The notes: a model not told the origin generated them from the sequence alone. A stretch of 64,000 nt of DNA from Alloyangia pacifica (GCF_003111685.1 NZ_CP022191.1:186001-250000); one strand, 5' to 3'; counted from the stretch's first letter, positions 54,213 through 63,002 are shown. A program made the numbers and translations.

Positions 54213-55742
54213 ATGCCCTATTTCCTTGCTTTCGATGCCGGCACCGGCAGCGGCCGCGCCGTGCTCTTCGACGACACCGGCGCCGAGATCGCGGCCTCCG
54301 GACAGGAATGGTGGCACGCCACCGACCCCCGCTTCCCCGGCTCGATGGATTTCGACACCGCCGGCAACTGGGCCGCGCTGGCGCGCTGCTGCCGCGAGGT
54401 GATCGCGGCAAGCGGGATCGACCCCACCGAGATCCGCGCGGTCAGCGCCACCGCCATGCGCGAAGCCTTCGTGCTGCATGACGCCAGCGGCGCCGAAATC
54501 TGGGCCTGCGCCAACGTTGATGCCCGCGCGGGTGACGAGGTGCGCGAGCTTAAGCGGGCCCACCCCGGGCTCGAGGCAGAGATTTACGCACGCTCCGGCC
54601 AGACCTACGCGCTTGGCGCCCTGCCCCGTCTCGCCTGGCTGCGCCGCCACGCGCCGGAAACGCTCGACCGCGCGCGCAGCCTCACTATGCTCTCGGATTG
54701 GATCCTCTACCGGCTCTCGGGCGAGCTGACGCTCGAGCCCTCGAACGGCGGCACCACGGGCCTGCTTGATCTGCGGACCCGCGCGCCGCTGACCGGGGCG
54801 CTGGAAACCGTTGGCCTGCCCACCGATCTCTTTCCCCGCGGCGTCACCACCGGCGAGGTCATTGGCAAGGTCCATGCCGCTGCCGCGGCCGAAACCGGTC
54901 TGGCCCCCGGCACGCTGGTCGTCGCCGGCGGCGGCGACTGCCAGACCGGCGCGCTTGGACTCGGCATCGTGCACGAGGGAGACTGCGCGGTGCTGGGTGG
55001 TACCTTCTGGCAGCAGGTGGTGAACGTGCCCCTGTCGCTCACCGATCCGAGCATGACTCTACGCATCAACCCGCACATGGTTGCCGGGCTCAACCAGGCC
55101 GAGGCGATCAGCTTCTTCACCGGCGCGGTCATGCGCTGGTTCCGCGATGCCTTCGGCAACGGCAAAGGCTACGCGGCGCTCGAGGCCGACTCGATGGCCG
55201 TGCCGCCCGGCGCCTATGGGATCATCCCGATTTTTTCCGACGTCATGCGCTACGGCGACTGGTTCCACGCCGCGCCTTCACTGCTCAACCTCTCGCTCGA
55301 CGCGGCCGCCTCGGGTCCGGCCGCGATCTTCCGCGCGCTGCAGGAGAACGCGGCCATCGTCGCGCGGCGGAACCTCGAGGCCGTCTTTGCCCTCACCGGC
55401 CACCGGCCCGAGCGCCTGGTCTTCGCCGGCGGCGCCGCGAAATCCGCCCATTGGTCGCAGATCCTTGCCGATGTCACCGGGCTGACGGTGGTCACGCCGA
55501 AGGTGACCGAGGCCACCGCACAGGGCTGCGCCTCGGCGGCGGCGACCGGTGCTGGCCATTTCGCCTCGCTCGCCGAGGCGGGCGGTGCCTGGACGCGGAT
55601 CGAACGGACCTTCACCCCCGATACGGCGCTGCGGCCGCTCTACGACGAGGCCGGCGAGCGATGGGCCAAGGCCTATGCCGCGCAGCGCCAGCTCGTGCTT
55701 GACGGCACCACCACCTCGATGTGGCAGGCGCCCGGCATCTGA
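54213..55742 (+). CDS. lsrK: Autoinducer-2 kinase
   Basis: 509-residue FGGY kinase that phosphorylates the open form of AI-2 (DPD) in the cytoplasm. It follows E. coli LsrK closely: LAFDAGTGSGRAVLFD, WACANVDARAGDEV, GTFWQQVVN and EAISFFTGAVMRWFRDAFG. A glycine-rich ATP loop (FAGGAAKSAHWSQILAD) is near the C-terminus. It starts 2 nt after lsrR and should produce that regulator's inducer. Confidence 0.94.
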   Translation: MPYFLAFDAGTGSGRAVLFDDTGAEIAASGQEWWHATDPRFPGSMDFDTAGNWAALARCCREVIAASGIDPTEIRAVSATAMREAFVLHDASGAEIWACANVDARAGDEVRELKRAHPGLEAEIYARSGQTYALGALPRLAWLRRHAPETLDRARSLTMLSDWILYRLSGELTLEPSNGGTTGLLDLRTRAPLTGALETVGLPTDLFPRGVTTGEVIGKVHAAAAAETGLAPGTLVVAGGGDCQTGALGLGIVHEGDCAVLGGTFWQQVVNVPLSLTDPSMTLRINPHMVAGLNQAEAISFFTGAVMRWFRDAFGNGKGYAALEADSMAVPPGAYGIIPIFSDVMRYGDWFHAAPSLLNLSLDAAASGPAAIFRALQENAAIVARRNLEAVFALTGHRPERLVFAGGAAKSAHWSQILADVTGLTVVTPKVTEATAQGCASAAATGAGHFASLAEAGGAWTRIERTFTPDTALRPLYDEAGERWAKAYAAQRQLVLDGTTTSMWQAPGI

Positions 55743-55777
55743 GGCTTCCCATTCTTCTACTCACAAAGGACAAGGTC

Positions 55778-56086
55778 ATGCTGATCCAACTCGTCAACAT
55801 CAAGGTTCAGGAAGGCACGCGCGACACCTTCCTCAAGGCTTTCACTCTGAACTGCGAAGGCACGCGCAAGGAGCCGGGCAATCTGCGCTTCGATTTGCTG
55901 CACGACCCCGCAGACGAGAACAACTTCTACGTCTACGAGATCTTCGAGAGCGAGGCCGCTCTGGACGAGCACCGCAAGACCCCGCATTACCAGACCTGCG
56001 TGTCAATGATCGATCCGATCACCCTCGGCGGACGCAGCAAGACCTACTTCTCGCCGGTGCTGATCCAGGACCAGGCGCCCGCCTGA
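55778..56086 (+). CDS. lsrG: Phospho-AI-2 isomerase LsrG
   Basis: 102-residue protein of the antibiotic-biosynthesis-monooxygenase (ABM) fold. LsrG isomerises phospho-DPD to 3-hydroxy-2,4-pentanedione 5-phosphate. Matching blocks are GNLRFDLLHDP, NFYVYEIFESEAALDEH and the strongly conserved TPHYQTCV. It is 35 nt after lsrK, behind AAAGGA. The next enzyme, LsrF, is missing here. Confidence 0.9.
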   Translation: MLIQLVNIKVQEGTRDTFLKAFTLNCEGTRKEPGNLRFDLLHDPADENNFYVYEIFESEAALDEHRKTPHYQTCVSMIDPITLGGRSKTYFSPVLIQDQAPA

Positions 56087-56218
56087 GCCCGCAGCCAAGC
56101 CGATCGTCAAGCCGTGCCGCCGTCCTTGCGATGGCGCAGGCTTGTCCCGCATGAGAAGGGAACCCGGCCTCTGCGGAGGAAGGCCGCAAGACTTGGCACG
56201 CGCACCCATCACATGTGC

Positions 56219-56953
56219 CTAATGCGACAGCCGCCTGAGGAACCGCTGCAGCCGCTCGTCCTTGGGCGACCCGAAGATCTGTTCCGGGCTTCCTTCCTCG
56301 ACAATCTTGCCGCCGTGCATGAAGATCACCCGGTCGGCAATCTCGCGGGCGAACTGCATCTCGTGGGTGACGATCAGCATTGTCTGGCGACGCGCGGCGA
56401 CGCGGCGCATGAGGTCGAGCACCTCGCCCACCCATTCCGGGTCAAGCGCCGAGGTCGGCTCGTCGAAGAGCATGAGCTCGGCGCCGATGGCCATGGCTCG
56501 GCCGATGCCGACGCGCTGCTGCTGTCCGCCCGAGAGGCTCGCAGGGTAGCTGTCCGCCTTTTCGGCGAGGCCGGTCTCGGCCAGCACCTCGAGCGCACGC
56601 CGCTCGGCCTCGGCCGGCGGGCGGCCCTGCACGGTGACCAGCGCCTCCATGATATTTTCCTTCGCGGTCTTGTTGGCAAAGAGCGCGTAGTTCTGGAAGA
56701 CGAAAGCCGAGCGGCGGCGCAGGGCGAGAACTTCGGCCCGGCTCGCCCGGGCGGCATCGAGCGTGACGGCGCCGATGGTGATCCGTCCCGCGTCGGGCTC
56801 ATCGAGGAAGTTGAGGCAGCGCAGGAGGGTCGACTTGCCGGTCCCCGAGGGGCCGATGATCACCACCCGCTCGCCCGGCGCGATGTCGAGATCGATCCCA
56901 TCGAGCACCGCAGTGCCGTTGAAAGTCTTGCTGAGACCGCGGACGGAAATCAT
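56219..56953 (-). CDS. Cystine-type ABC transporter ATPase
   Basis: 244-residue ATPase of the polar amino acid family. It has Walker A GPSGTGKS, signature LSGGQQQRVGIGRAM, Walker B LFDEPTSALDPEWVGEV and switch VTHEMQFAREIADRV. Its start overlaps the permease stop by 4 nt. It is the last gene of a binding protein, permease, ATPase operon and ends convergent to lsrG. Confidence 0.88.
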   Translation of the reverse strand: MISVRGLSKTFNGTAVLDGIDLDIAPGERVVIIGPSGTGKSTLLRCLNFLDEPDAGRITIGAVTLDAARASRAEVLALRRRSAFVFQNYALFANKTAKENIMEALVTVQGRPPAEAERRALEVLAETGLAEKADSYPASLSGGQQQRVGIGRAMAIGAELMLFDEPTSALDPEWVGEVLDLMRRVAARRQTMLIVTHEMQFAREIADRVIFMHGGKIVEEGSPEQIFGSPKDERLQRFLRRLSH

Positions 56954-57624
56954 CGTGCATACGCCTTGTTCAGATAGACCTCGAGCCGCTTCTGCCCCTG
57001 GCTCAGCAGTTCGACCATGGCCCAGTACATCAACGCCACGACGAGGAAGGCCTCGAAATAGAGGAAGCTGCCCGCCGCCTCTTTCTGCGCCGCGCCCATC
57101 ATCTCGGTGACGCCAAGGGTGAAGGCCAGCGAGGTGCCCTTGATCATGTCGATGAAGTAGTTGACCAGCGTCGGCGCCGCCACCCGGGCGGCCTGCGGCA
57201 GGATGATCCGCCGCATCATCTGCAGCTGGGTCATGCCGATAGACTGTGCCGCCTCCCATTGGCTGCGGTCGACACCGAGGATCGCCGCGCGGATCGTCTC
57301 GGCCATGTAGGCCGAGAAATGCAGCGTCAGCCCCATGATCGCGGCGGTGACCCCGTTGATGCTGGTCAGGAAGCTCATCACCTGCGGCAGACCGTAGTAG
57401 AAGAGGAAGAGCTGCACCAAGAGCGGCGTGCCGCGGAAGAAGCTGATGAACAGCACAACCGCCCAGTCGATCCAAGGCAGACGGAACACCCGCTCGACCG
57501 CCAGCAGCGAGGCGAGGATGAGCGCCAGGACCATCCCCGCCGCCGCCATACCCAGCGTCAGCGGCACGTAGCCCAGGATAACGGGGACCAGCCCCAGCAT
57601 GTAGTCGAGGTCCAGTCCCCGCAT
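56950..57624 (-). CDS. Cystine-type ABC permease
   Basis: 224-residue HisM/TcyB-type permease with about five membrane segments. The coupling loop is SQWEAAQSIGMTQLQMMRRI and the early helix FISFFRGTPLLVQLFLFYYG. It starts 4 nt after the binding-protein gene. Only one permease is encoded, so it probably works as a homodimer, as in cystine systems. Confidence 0.87.
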   Translation of the reverse strand: MRGLDLDYMLGLVPVILGYVPLTLGMAAAGMVLALILASLLAVERVFRLPWIDWAVVLFISFFRGTPLLVQLFLFYYGLPQVMSFLTSINGVTAAIMGLTLHFSAYMAETIRAAILGVDRSQWEAAQSIGMTQLQMMRRIILPQAARVAAPTLVNYFIDMIKGTSLAFTLGVTEMMGAAQKEAAGSFLYFEAFLVVALMYWAMVELLSQGQKRLEVYLNKAYAR

Positions 57625-57628
57625 GGGT

Positions 57629-58387
57629 TCACTCCGGGCTGGTGATGTCGGTGCCGAACCACTTCTGCGAGATCTCGGTCAGCGTGCCGTTCTCGCGCAG
57701 GGTGGACAGCGCCGCGTCCACCTCGTCGCGCAACGCGGTGCCGGCCGCGTCGTTGCGGAAGGGCAATGCGTTGTGGATCTCCGAAAAGGGCTTGCCGGCC
57801 AGAGCCAGCGGCAGCGGGCTTTCCTGGATGAGCTGCGCCGAGGAGACGCGATCCATCACGAAGGCATCGACCCGACCCAGCGCGGTGTCCTGCGCGATGT
57901 TGGACTCGTAGGTCTTGATCTCCACCTCGTCGGCGAAGGGCAACTCGCGCAGCAGCTGCTCGAAGTTCGAGCCGAGGTTCACAGCGACGGTACGCCCGCG
58001 CAGGTCCTCGACGCTGGTGATCTCGTCATTGCCCTCGCGCACCACCACCTGCGCCCCGTCGTAGACATAGGGCTGGGTGAAGGCGAACTTGGCCTCGCGC
58101 TCGGGGGTGATGGTGATCTGGTTGGCGATCGTGTCGATGCGGCCCGCGTCGAGCGCGCCGACGAGACCCGAGAAGGACATGGTCTCGAATTCCACGTCGA
58201 GGCCGGTCTGCTCGCCAACGGCGTTCATGACATCAACCTCGAAGCCCTGCAGCACGTCCTGCTTGACGAAGGTGAAGGGGAAATAGCCGCCCGACATGCC
58301 CACCCGCAGGGTCTGGGCCTCTTGCGCCATGGCGCTGCCTGCGAGCCCGGCGGCGAAAATTGTGGCGGTGGCGATAGACTTGAGCAT
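57629..58387 (-). CDS. Cystine-type ABC substrate-binding protein
   Basis: 252-residue periplasmic protein with a signal peptide cut near GSAMAQ. The core resembles E. coli TcyJ/FliY: FVKQDVLQGFEVDVMNAVGE, GALDAGRIDTIANQITITPE, then GRVDAFVMDRVSS and a C-terminal ISQKWFGTDIT. This points to cystine or a related sulfur amino acid, but other polar amino acids are possible. A 15-nt palindrome lies about 105-120 nt upstream of the start. Confidence 0.85.
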   Translation of the reverse strand: MLKSIATATIFAAGLAGSAMAQEAQTLRVGMSGGYFPFTFVKQDVLQGFEVDVMNAVGEQTGLDVEFETMSFSGLVGALDAGRIDTIANQITITPEREAKFAFTQPYVYDGAQVVVREGNDEITSVEDLRGRTVAVNLGSNFEQLLRELPFADEVEIKTYESNIAQDTALGRVDAFVMDRVSSAQLIQESPLPLALAGKPFSEIHNALPFRNDAAGTALRDEVDAALSTLRENGTLTEISQKWFGTDITSPE

Positions 58388-58491
58388 CTTGGCAACTCCT
58401 TTGAATTAGGGGCACTAGGTGTCTTCCCGGGTCGCGAGGATCAATGGGTCCACAAAGAAAAGGTCCCTGTCTCGAGGTAACGCTCGGCTTG

Positions 58492-58506
58492 CGGAACGTC
58501 GTTCCG
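58492..58506. promoter_or_regulatory. Perfect palindrome upstream of the cystine-type operon
   Basis: CGGAACG-T-CGTTCCG is a perfect 15-nt inverted repeat in the gap between the LysR gene end and the start of the binding protein. It is placed where a regulator of the ABC operon could bind. The regulator is unknown; the LysR gene next door is a candidate. Confidence 0.4.
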
Positions 58507-58622
58507 TCTTATCCGCCCCGGAAAGAATGCCCGTTTGCCCCGGGTCCGTCGATGGGGTTGGTGCAGCTGTCCCTTTCCCGCCCCTGCGGCAAGAGATTTC
58601 CGGGGGGGGAACGCAATGACGG

Positions 58623-59519
58623 TCAGGCGGCGGTACGGGAGAGTTTCTCCGACAGCCATTCGAGAAAGACCGCGAGCCGTCGCAACCCCGACGTGCGGGT
58701 AAGATAAAGCGCGGTGATCTCCAGCGGGTCTGCCAGCAGGCGATCGGGAAAGAGCGACACCAGCCGCCCCGCCGCGATATCCTCGGCCACCATGAACTCC
58801 GAAAGGCGCGCAATCCCCATGCCGCCAAGGATGAGGCTGCGCACCGCCTCGCCATTCTCGGCGTAAACCGAGGCGGGGACGTCAACTGGCCCGGAAAGCC
58901 CCTCGAAGTGCAGGCCGTTGATGTGCGACGGCGCGGTGAAGCGCACCTGCCGGAGCTGCCCAAGCGCCTCGGGCCTGTCGGGCCAGCCTGCGCGGTCAAG
59001 ATAGGACGGAGCCGCGACCAGACGCCATGGCGTGCGTCCGAGCGGCCGCTGCAGCACCTCGCTGTCAGCCAATCGCCCGAAGCGGATCGCCACATCCGCA
59101 TGACTGTCGATCAGGTCGACGAGGCGATCGGTCATGTCGAGAGTGACCTCCACCTCGGGAAACCGCGCGTGGAACTCGACCAGCTGCGGCGCGATCACGT
59201 GCAGGACGAAGCCTGCCGGGGCATTCACCCGCAGCGGACCTCGCGGTGCACGCCCCTGCGCCGCGAGATCGGCCAGCGACTCGGTCCGGGTGACGATGTC
59301 CTGTGCCGCCACGAGCAGGTCGCGCCCCTCAGCGGTCAGTTCGATCGCGCGGGTACTCCGGCGCAGCAAGGTGGCGCCGAGTTGCAGCTCGAGGCGGGTC
59401 ACCGCTCGGCTCAGCGTCGAGGGAGCCACGCCAAGATGCCTGCCGGCCTCGGCAAAGCCCCCGGCCTCGATCACCTTAACAAAGGTCGCAAGGTCTCGGG
59501 TCTGCGGTAATTCGTGCAT
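58623..59519 (-). CDS. LysR-family (CrgA/AaeR-type) regulator
   Basis: 298 residues. The winged helix contains GGFAEAGRHLGVAPSTLSRA, and the effector domain has the GPLRVNAPAGFVLHVIAPQL block common in the group that controls drug and aldehyde efflux genes. I start at ATG 59519; an in-frame ATG at 59576 adds a poorly conserved leader. It is divergent from the MFS transporter 90 nt away and probably regulates it. Confidence 0.83.
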   Translation of the reverse strand: MHELPQTRDLATFVKVIEAGGFAEAGRHLGVAPSTLSRAVTRLELQLGATLLRRSTRAIELTAEGRDLLVAAQDIVTRTESLADLAAQGRAPRGPLRVNAPAGFVLHVIAPQLVEFHARFPEVEVTLDMTDRLVDLIDSHADVAIRFGRLADSEVLQRPLGRTPWRLVAAPSYLDRAGWPDRPEALGQLRQVRFTAPSHINGLHFEGLSGPVDVPASVYAENGEAVRSLILGGMGIARLSEFMVAEDIAAGRLVSLFPDRLLADPLEITALYLTRTSGLRRLAVFLEWLSEKLSRTAA

Positions 59520-59608
59520 CAAGCGCAACGAGCCTTTGCCAACCTGTCTGTTCACGCAAAAGCCTAGCGCGGCCATCTTCGCGGCGAAAGTGGAAACAGG
59601 AGCCTCCC

Positions 59609-60787
59609 ATGCCCTTAGCTCTCTGGGCGCTGACGATCAGCGCCTTCGCCGTCGGCACGACCGAGTTCGTGATCGTTGGCCTCATCCCGACCATCGCCGC
59701 GGACCTCGGCGTATCCCTGCCCTCAGCCGGCCTTCTGGTCAGCCTCTATGCGCTTGGCGTGACCATCGGCGCGCCGGTGCTGACCGCGCTTGCCGGGCGC
59801 CTGCCGCGCAAGACGCTGCTGCTGTCGCTGCTGGTCCTGTTCATCGCCGGCAATGCCTTCGCCGCCTTTGCACCCGGGTACGACAGCCTGATCGCCGCGC
59901 GCTTTCTGACCGGTCTCGCGCATGGTGTCTTCTTCGCCATCGCCTCGACCATCGCTACGGATCTCGTTGATCGCGAGAAGGAAAGCTCCGCGATCGCGCT
60001 GGTCTTTCTGGGCCTGACCGTCGCGCTGGTCACCGGTGTGCCGCTCGGCACCTGGATTGGTCAGAACTTCGGGTGGCAGGCGAGCTTCCTCGGCGTGTTC
60101 GTTCTAGGCGTGATCGGGCTGATCGCCTCGGCGCTGCTTGTGCCCGGCACGCTGCGCCGGCGCCCGGTGCCGCGCCTGAGCGCTCAGGCAAAGGTGCTGA
60201 CCTCGCCACGGCTGCTGCTCGTCTACCTGATCACCGCGGTCGGCTACGGCGGAAATTTCATCGCCTTCACCTACCTTGCCCCGATGCTGAGCGAGGTGAC
60301 CGGGCTCGGCACGGGCGCGGTGAGCCTCGTCATCCTGCTCTACGGCGCTTCGGTCGCGGTCGGCAACATCATCGGCGGCAAGTTGGCGGACCGCATGGGC
60401 GCGGTGCGCGCGCTGACGCTGATCTTCATCGGGCTGTCGGCGGTCTTGCTGGCGCTCGGCCTGACGCTCTCGTCGCCTGCGGCGGCCATCGCGGTGATCG
60501 CGGTCTGGGGCGGTTTCGCCTTCGCTAACGTGCCGCCGCTGCAGGTCTATACCGTGCAGATCGCCCGCGAGGTTGCGCCGGATGCGGTCGACGTTGCCTC
60601 GGGTCTCAATATCGGCGCCTTCAACCTTGGCATCGCGCTTGGCGCATGGACGGGCGGGCTCGTCGTCGCGGGCAGCGGCCTTGCCGCGGCACCCCTGCTC
60701 GGCGCTGCGGTGGTCTTCGTCGGCGTGCTTCTGACCCGGCTCTCCGGTCGTCTCGACCGGACGGCCTCCCCTCTTCCAGCAGAATAG
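59609..60787 (+). CDS. MFS transporter of the DHA1 (AraJ/SotB-like) family
   Basis: 392-residue carrier with 12 predicted membrane segments. The N-terminal ALTISAFAVGTTEFVIVGLI and the loop LLVSLYALGVTIGAPVLTAL match the drug:proton antiporter 1 group of arabinose and drug exporters. It is divergent from a LysR gene and followed 13 nt later by an aldo/keto reductase remnant, the pairing often seen in reactive-aldehyde or sugar efflux units. Substrate unknown. Confidence 0.87.
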   Translation: MPLALWALTISAFAVGTTEFVIVGLIPTIAADLGVSLPSAGLLVSLYALGVTIGAPVLTALAGRLPRKTLLLSLLVLFIAGNAFAAFAPGYDSLIAARFLTGLAHGVFFAIASTIATDLVDREKESSAIALVFLGLTVALVTGVPLGTWIGQNFGWQASFLGVFVLGVIGLIASALLVPGTLRRRPVPRLSAQAKVLTSPRLLLVYLITAVGYGGNFIAFTYLAPMLSEVTGLGTGAVSLVILLYGASVAVGNIIGGKLADRMGAVRALTLIFIGLSAVLLALGLTLSSPAAAIAVIAVWGGFAFANVPPLQVYTVQIAREVAPDAVDVASGLNIGAFNLGIALGAWTGGLVVAGSGLAAAPLLGAAVVFVGVLLTRLSGRLDRTASPLPAE

Positions 60788-60800
60788 GAGGACTTGTCCC

Positions 60801-60951
60801 ATGACCATTGGACACATTGGGCGCGCCGGATTCCCCGCGCTTGGCCTCGGCACCGTCCGCATGGCGCCCGGCGAAGCGCGCGACTTCCGCGGCGGCGGAG
60901 CCGCATGGCCGCATCGTCTCGCCCGAGGGGCTGGCACCCGATTGGGACTGA
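60801..60951 (+). pseudogene. Aldo/keto reductase remnant with an internal deletion
   Basis: It begins like an aldo/keto reductase (MTIGHIGRAGFPALGLGTVR, ATG 60801, good AGGAGG upstream) and ends, in another frame, like the C-terminus of the same family (GRIVSPEGLAPDWD, then TGA at 60949-60951). About 230 residues between are missing. Read in the first frame it gives only a 52-residue nonsense product. This is a deletion scar of a diketogluconate-reductase-type gene that formed an operon with the MFS gene. Confidence 0.8.
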
Positions 60952-60974
60952 CGCGCTAAATCTGCAAGGTCCGA

Positions 60975-60999
60975 CCCGCCCCGGTGCATCCGGGGCGGG
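60975..60999 (+). terminator. Perfect 10-bp hairpin after the reductase remnant
   Basis: CCCGCCCCGG (60975-60984) and CCGGGGCGGG (60990-60999) pair fully around a 5-nt loop. It lies 24 nt after the old reductase stop and is probably the original terminator of the MFS-reductase operon, though the T run is missing. Confidence 0.55.
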
Positions 61000-61117
61000 C
61001 GTGCGCGCGATGTCATCTGGGTCCGGGACGTGGAGCGCGACAAGCGACCTCTGCAGATGCTCCCGCTCGCGGGACGCGAGCATGTTCCATCTAAAGCGTT
61101 CATTTATATAGATATAA

Positions 61118-61164
61118 TTGATACGTATTTTGATACGATTATTGAATTTGATTCATCGTACCAA
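61118..61164. promoter_or_regulatory. Candidate FadR-type operators before the tct regulator
   Basis: The AT-rich leader holds TTGATACG at 61118-61125 and 61130-61137 (12-bp step) and the related CGTACCAA, inverted, at 61157-61164. The middle also forms CGTAT-N4-ATACG (61124-61137). The cluster fits operators of the FadR-family regulator that follows. The sites are seen directly; the regulator assignment is inferred. Confidence 0.5.
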
Positions 61165-61249
61165 ATTGTCTATGACTGATTCATCTTGGACCGTGGGGTG
61201 GAGGCGCTACGGTCGGTCAGCCGCCGAGGTTGACATGGAGGAGACAGCC

Positions 61250-62005
61250 GTGAGCGAATTCGCACTGCCTGAGACCCTGGGAGCCGATGCGCGCCCTCTG
61301 AAGGCGTCCGAGGCTCTTGACACGCTGGGCCGGCGCATCGTCGCCGGCACGTACGAGGTCGAGGGCACGCTGCCGGTCGAGGCCAGCCTGATGGACGATC
61401 TGGGGATCAGCCGCACCACCCTGCGCGAGGCGATCCGCACGTTGGTCGCGCTCGGGCTGGTCGAGGTGCGGCCGCGGATCGGCACCCGGGTGCTGCCGCG
61501 CAAGCACTGGAACCTGCTCAATCGCGACGTGCTGCGCTGGATGATGCCGAGCGAAGGCTTCAACGTCGAGCTGATGGGCTCGATCGACGAGGCGCGCGAG
61601 GTGTTCGAACCCGCCGCCGCGGCGATGGCCGCCGAGCGCGCCAGCCGCAGCGCGATCACCGCGATCCGCGTCGCCTACGACAAGATGGAGGCCGCCGCCG
61701 ACAGCGGTGATGCCGTTGCCGCGATCCGCGCCGACCGCGAGTTCCATCTGGCGATCCTCGCCTCGACCGGCAACCCGATCATCGAGGCCTTCGACACCGC
61801 CATCGACGCCGTGCTCGGGCAACTGTTCCGGGTCGCCATCGAGATGCATATGGAGAATTTCCGCAACAACCTGGTCAATCACCGCAACGTTCTTGACGCC
61901 ATCGAGCGCAAGGACGCGGCGACCGCCCGACAGGCGATGCTCGACACCATCTGGTTCACGCGTCGCCACTTGGAAAGGCACAAGCTTACCAAGACATTCA
62001 GCTAA
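61250..62005 (+). CDS. FadR-family (GntR/FCD) regulator
   Basis: 251 residues. The N-terminal winged helix has LPVEASLMDDLGISRTTLRE and AIRTLVALGLVEVRPRIGTR; the C-terminal FCD domain carries the metal-site residues around ADREFHLAILASTGNPII and NHRNVLDAIERKD. I favour GTG 61250, seven bases after GGAGGAGA; ATG 61235 in the same frame is the alternative. It lies 14 nt before tctC, so it probably controls the tripartite carrier in response to its organic-acid substrate. Confidence 0.85.
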   Translation: MSEFALPETLGADARPLKASEALDTLGRRIVAGTYEVEGTLPVEASLMDDLGISRTTLREAIRTLVALGLVEVRPRIGTRVLPRKHWNLLNRDVLRWMMPSEGFNVELMGSIDEAREVFEPAAAAMAAERASRSAITAIRVAYDKMEAAADSGDAVAAIRADREFHLAILASTGNPIIEAFDTAIDAVLGQLFRVAIEMHMENFRNNLVNHRNVLDAIERKDAATARQAMLDTIWFTRRHLERHKLTKTFS

Positions 62006-62019
62006 ACGGAGGAGACCCC

Positions 62020-62991
62020 ATGCTGAAGAAAATGACGTTCGCGAGCATTGCCCTGCTCGCGGCGGCCGGCACCGCCATGGCCGAATACCCCGAAAAGCCG
62101 ATCACCATGATCGTGCCGTGGAACGCCGGCGGAGGCACCGATGCCGTCGCGCGGATGCTGGCCAAGGGGCTGGAAGCCGAGCTTGGAACCAATGTCGCGG
62201 TCGTGAACCGCTCGGGCGGCGCCGGTGTCGTCGGCCACAACGCCATGGTGACCGCGCCGACCGACGGCTACACCATCGGCTTCGCGACCGCCGAGATGGT
62301 GACCTACTACTGGACCGGCAACGCCGAGTTCACCGACGAGGACTTCACGCCGATCAGCTTGGTGAATTTCGACAGTGGTGCCTTCCACGTGGCCGCAGGC
62401 AGCGACTGGGAAACCGTCGGCGACGCCGTCGAGGCAATCAAGAATGCGCCCGCCGGCACCTTCAAGATGTCCGGCACCGCCGTCGGCGCGGCCTATCACC
62501 TGGCCTTCGCCGGCTTCCTGCAACAGCAGGGCGTCGACCCGCTGAAGGTCACGATGGTGCCCTCGCAGGGCGCTGCCCCCGGCTTTCAGGAACTGGCTGC
62601 CGGAGGCGTGCAGATCATCCCGTCGTCGCTGCCCGAGGGCAAGACCATGATGGATGCGGGACGCTCCAAGGCACTGGCCGTCTTCGCCGACGAGCGCAAC
62701 GCGGCCTTCCCGGACGTGCCCACCGCCGCCGAACAGACCGGCACCCCCTACTCGGGCGGCACCTGGCGCGGCGTCGTCGGCCCCAAGGAGATGGATCCCG
62801 AGGCCGCGGCCAAGCTCGAAGCCGCCGTGAAGACCGTCTTCGACAGCGAAGAGTTCCAGTCCTTCATGGCGCAGCAGGGCTTTGGCGCTCGCTACCTCGA
62901 CGCCGCGGAGTTCACTGACTTCCTCGACGAGACGCAGCAGAGCGTCGGCGAGGTCATGAACGCCATCGGCCTCGCGCAACGCGGCAGCTGA
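62020..62991 (+). CDS. tctC: Tripartite tricarboxylate-type binding protein (Bug/TctC)
   Basis: 323-residue periplasmic protein with a signal peptide cut near AGTAMA-EYPEKP. It has the family blocks ITMIVPWNAGGGTDAVARML, VVNRSGGAGVVGHNAMV and AAYHLAFAGFLQQQG. Bug proteins capture citrate-like acids, aromatic acids or other carboxylates. ATG 62020 follows CGGAGGAG. It precedes tctB and tctA; the substrate cannot be named from sequence. Confidence 0.9.
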   Translation: MLKKMTFASIALLAAAGTAMAEYPEKPITMIVPWNAGGGTDAVARMLAKGLEAELGTNVAVVNRSGGAGVVGHNAMVTAPTDGYTIGFATAEMVTYYWTGNAEFTDEDFTPISLVNFDSGAFHVAAGSDWETVGDAVEAIKNAPAGTFKMSGTAVGAAYHLAFAGFLQQQGVDPLKVTMVPSQGAAPGFQELAAGGVQIIPSSLPEGKTMMDAGRSKALAVFADERNAAFPDVPTAAEQTGTPYSGGTWRGVVGPKEMDPEAAAKLEAAVKTVFDSEEFQSFMAQQGFGARYLDAAEFTDFLDETQQSVGEVMNAIGLAQRGS

Positions 62992-63002
62992 GGAGAGTAG
63001 GG

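Noticed and set aside
47236-55742. Reading this cluster as a rhamnose or ribose uptake and breakdown operon
   Set aside because: The aldolase is RhaD-like, but LsrB, LsrA, LsrD, LsrK and LsrG agree with the AI-2 system far better than with rhamnose or ribose proteins, and no rhamnose isomerase or mutarotase is present.
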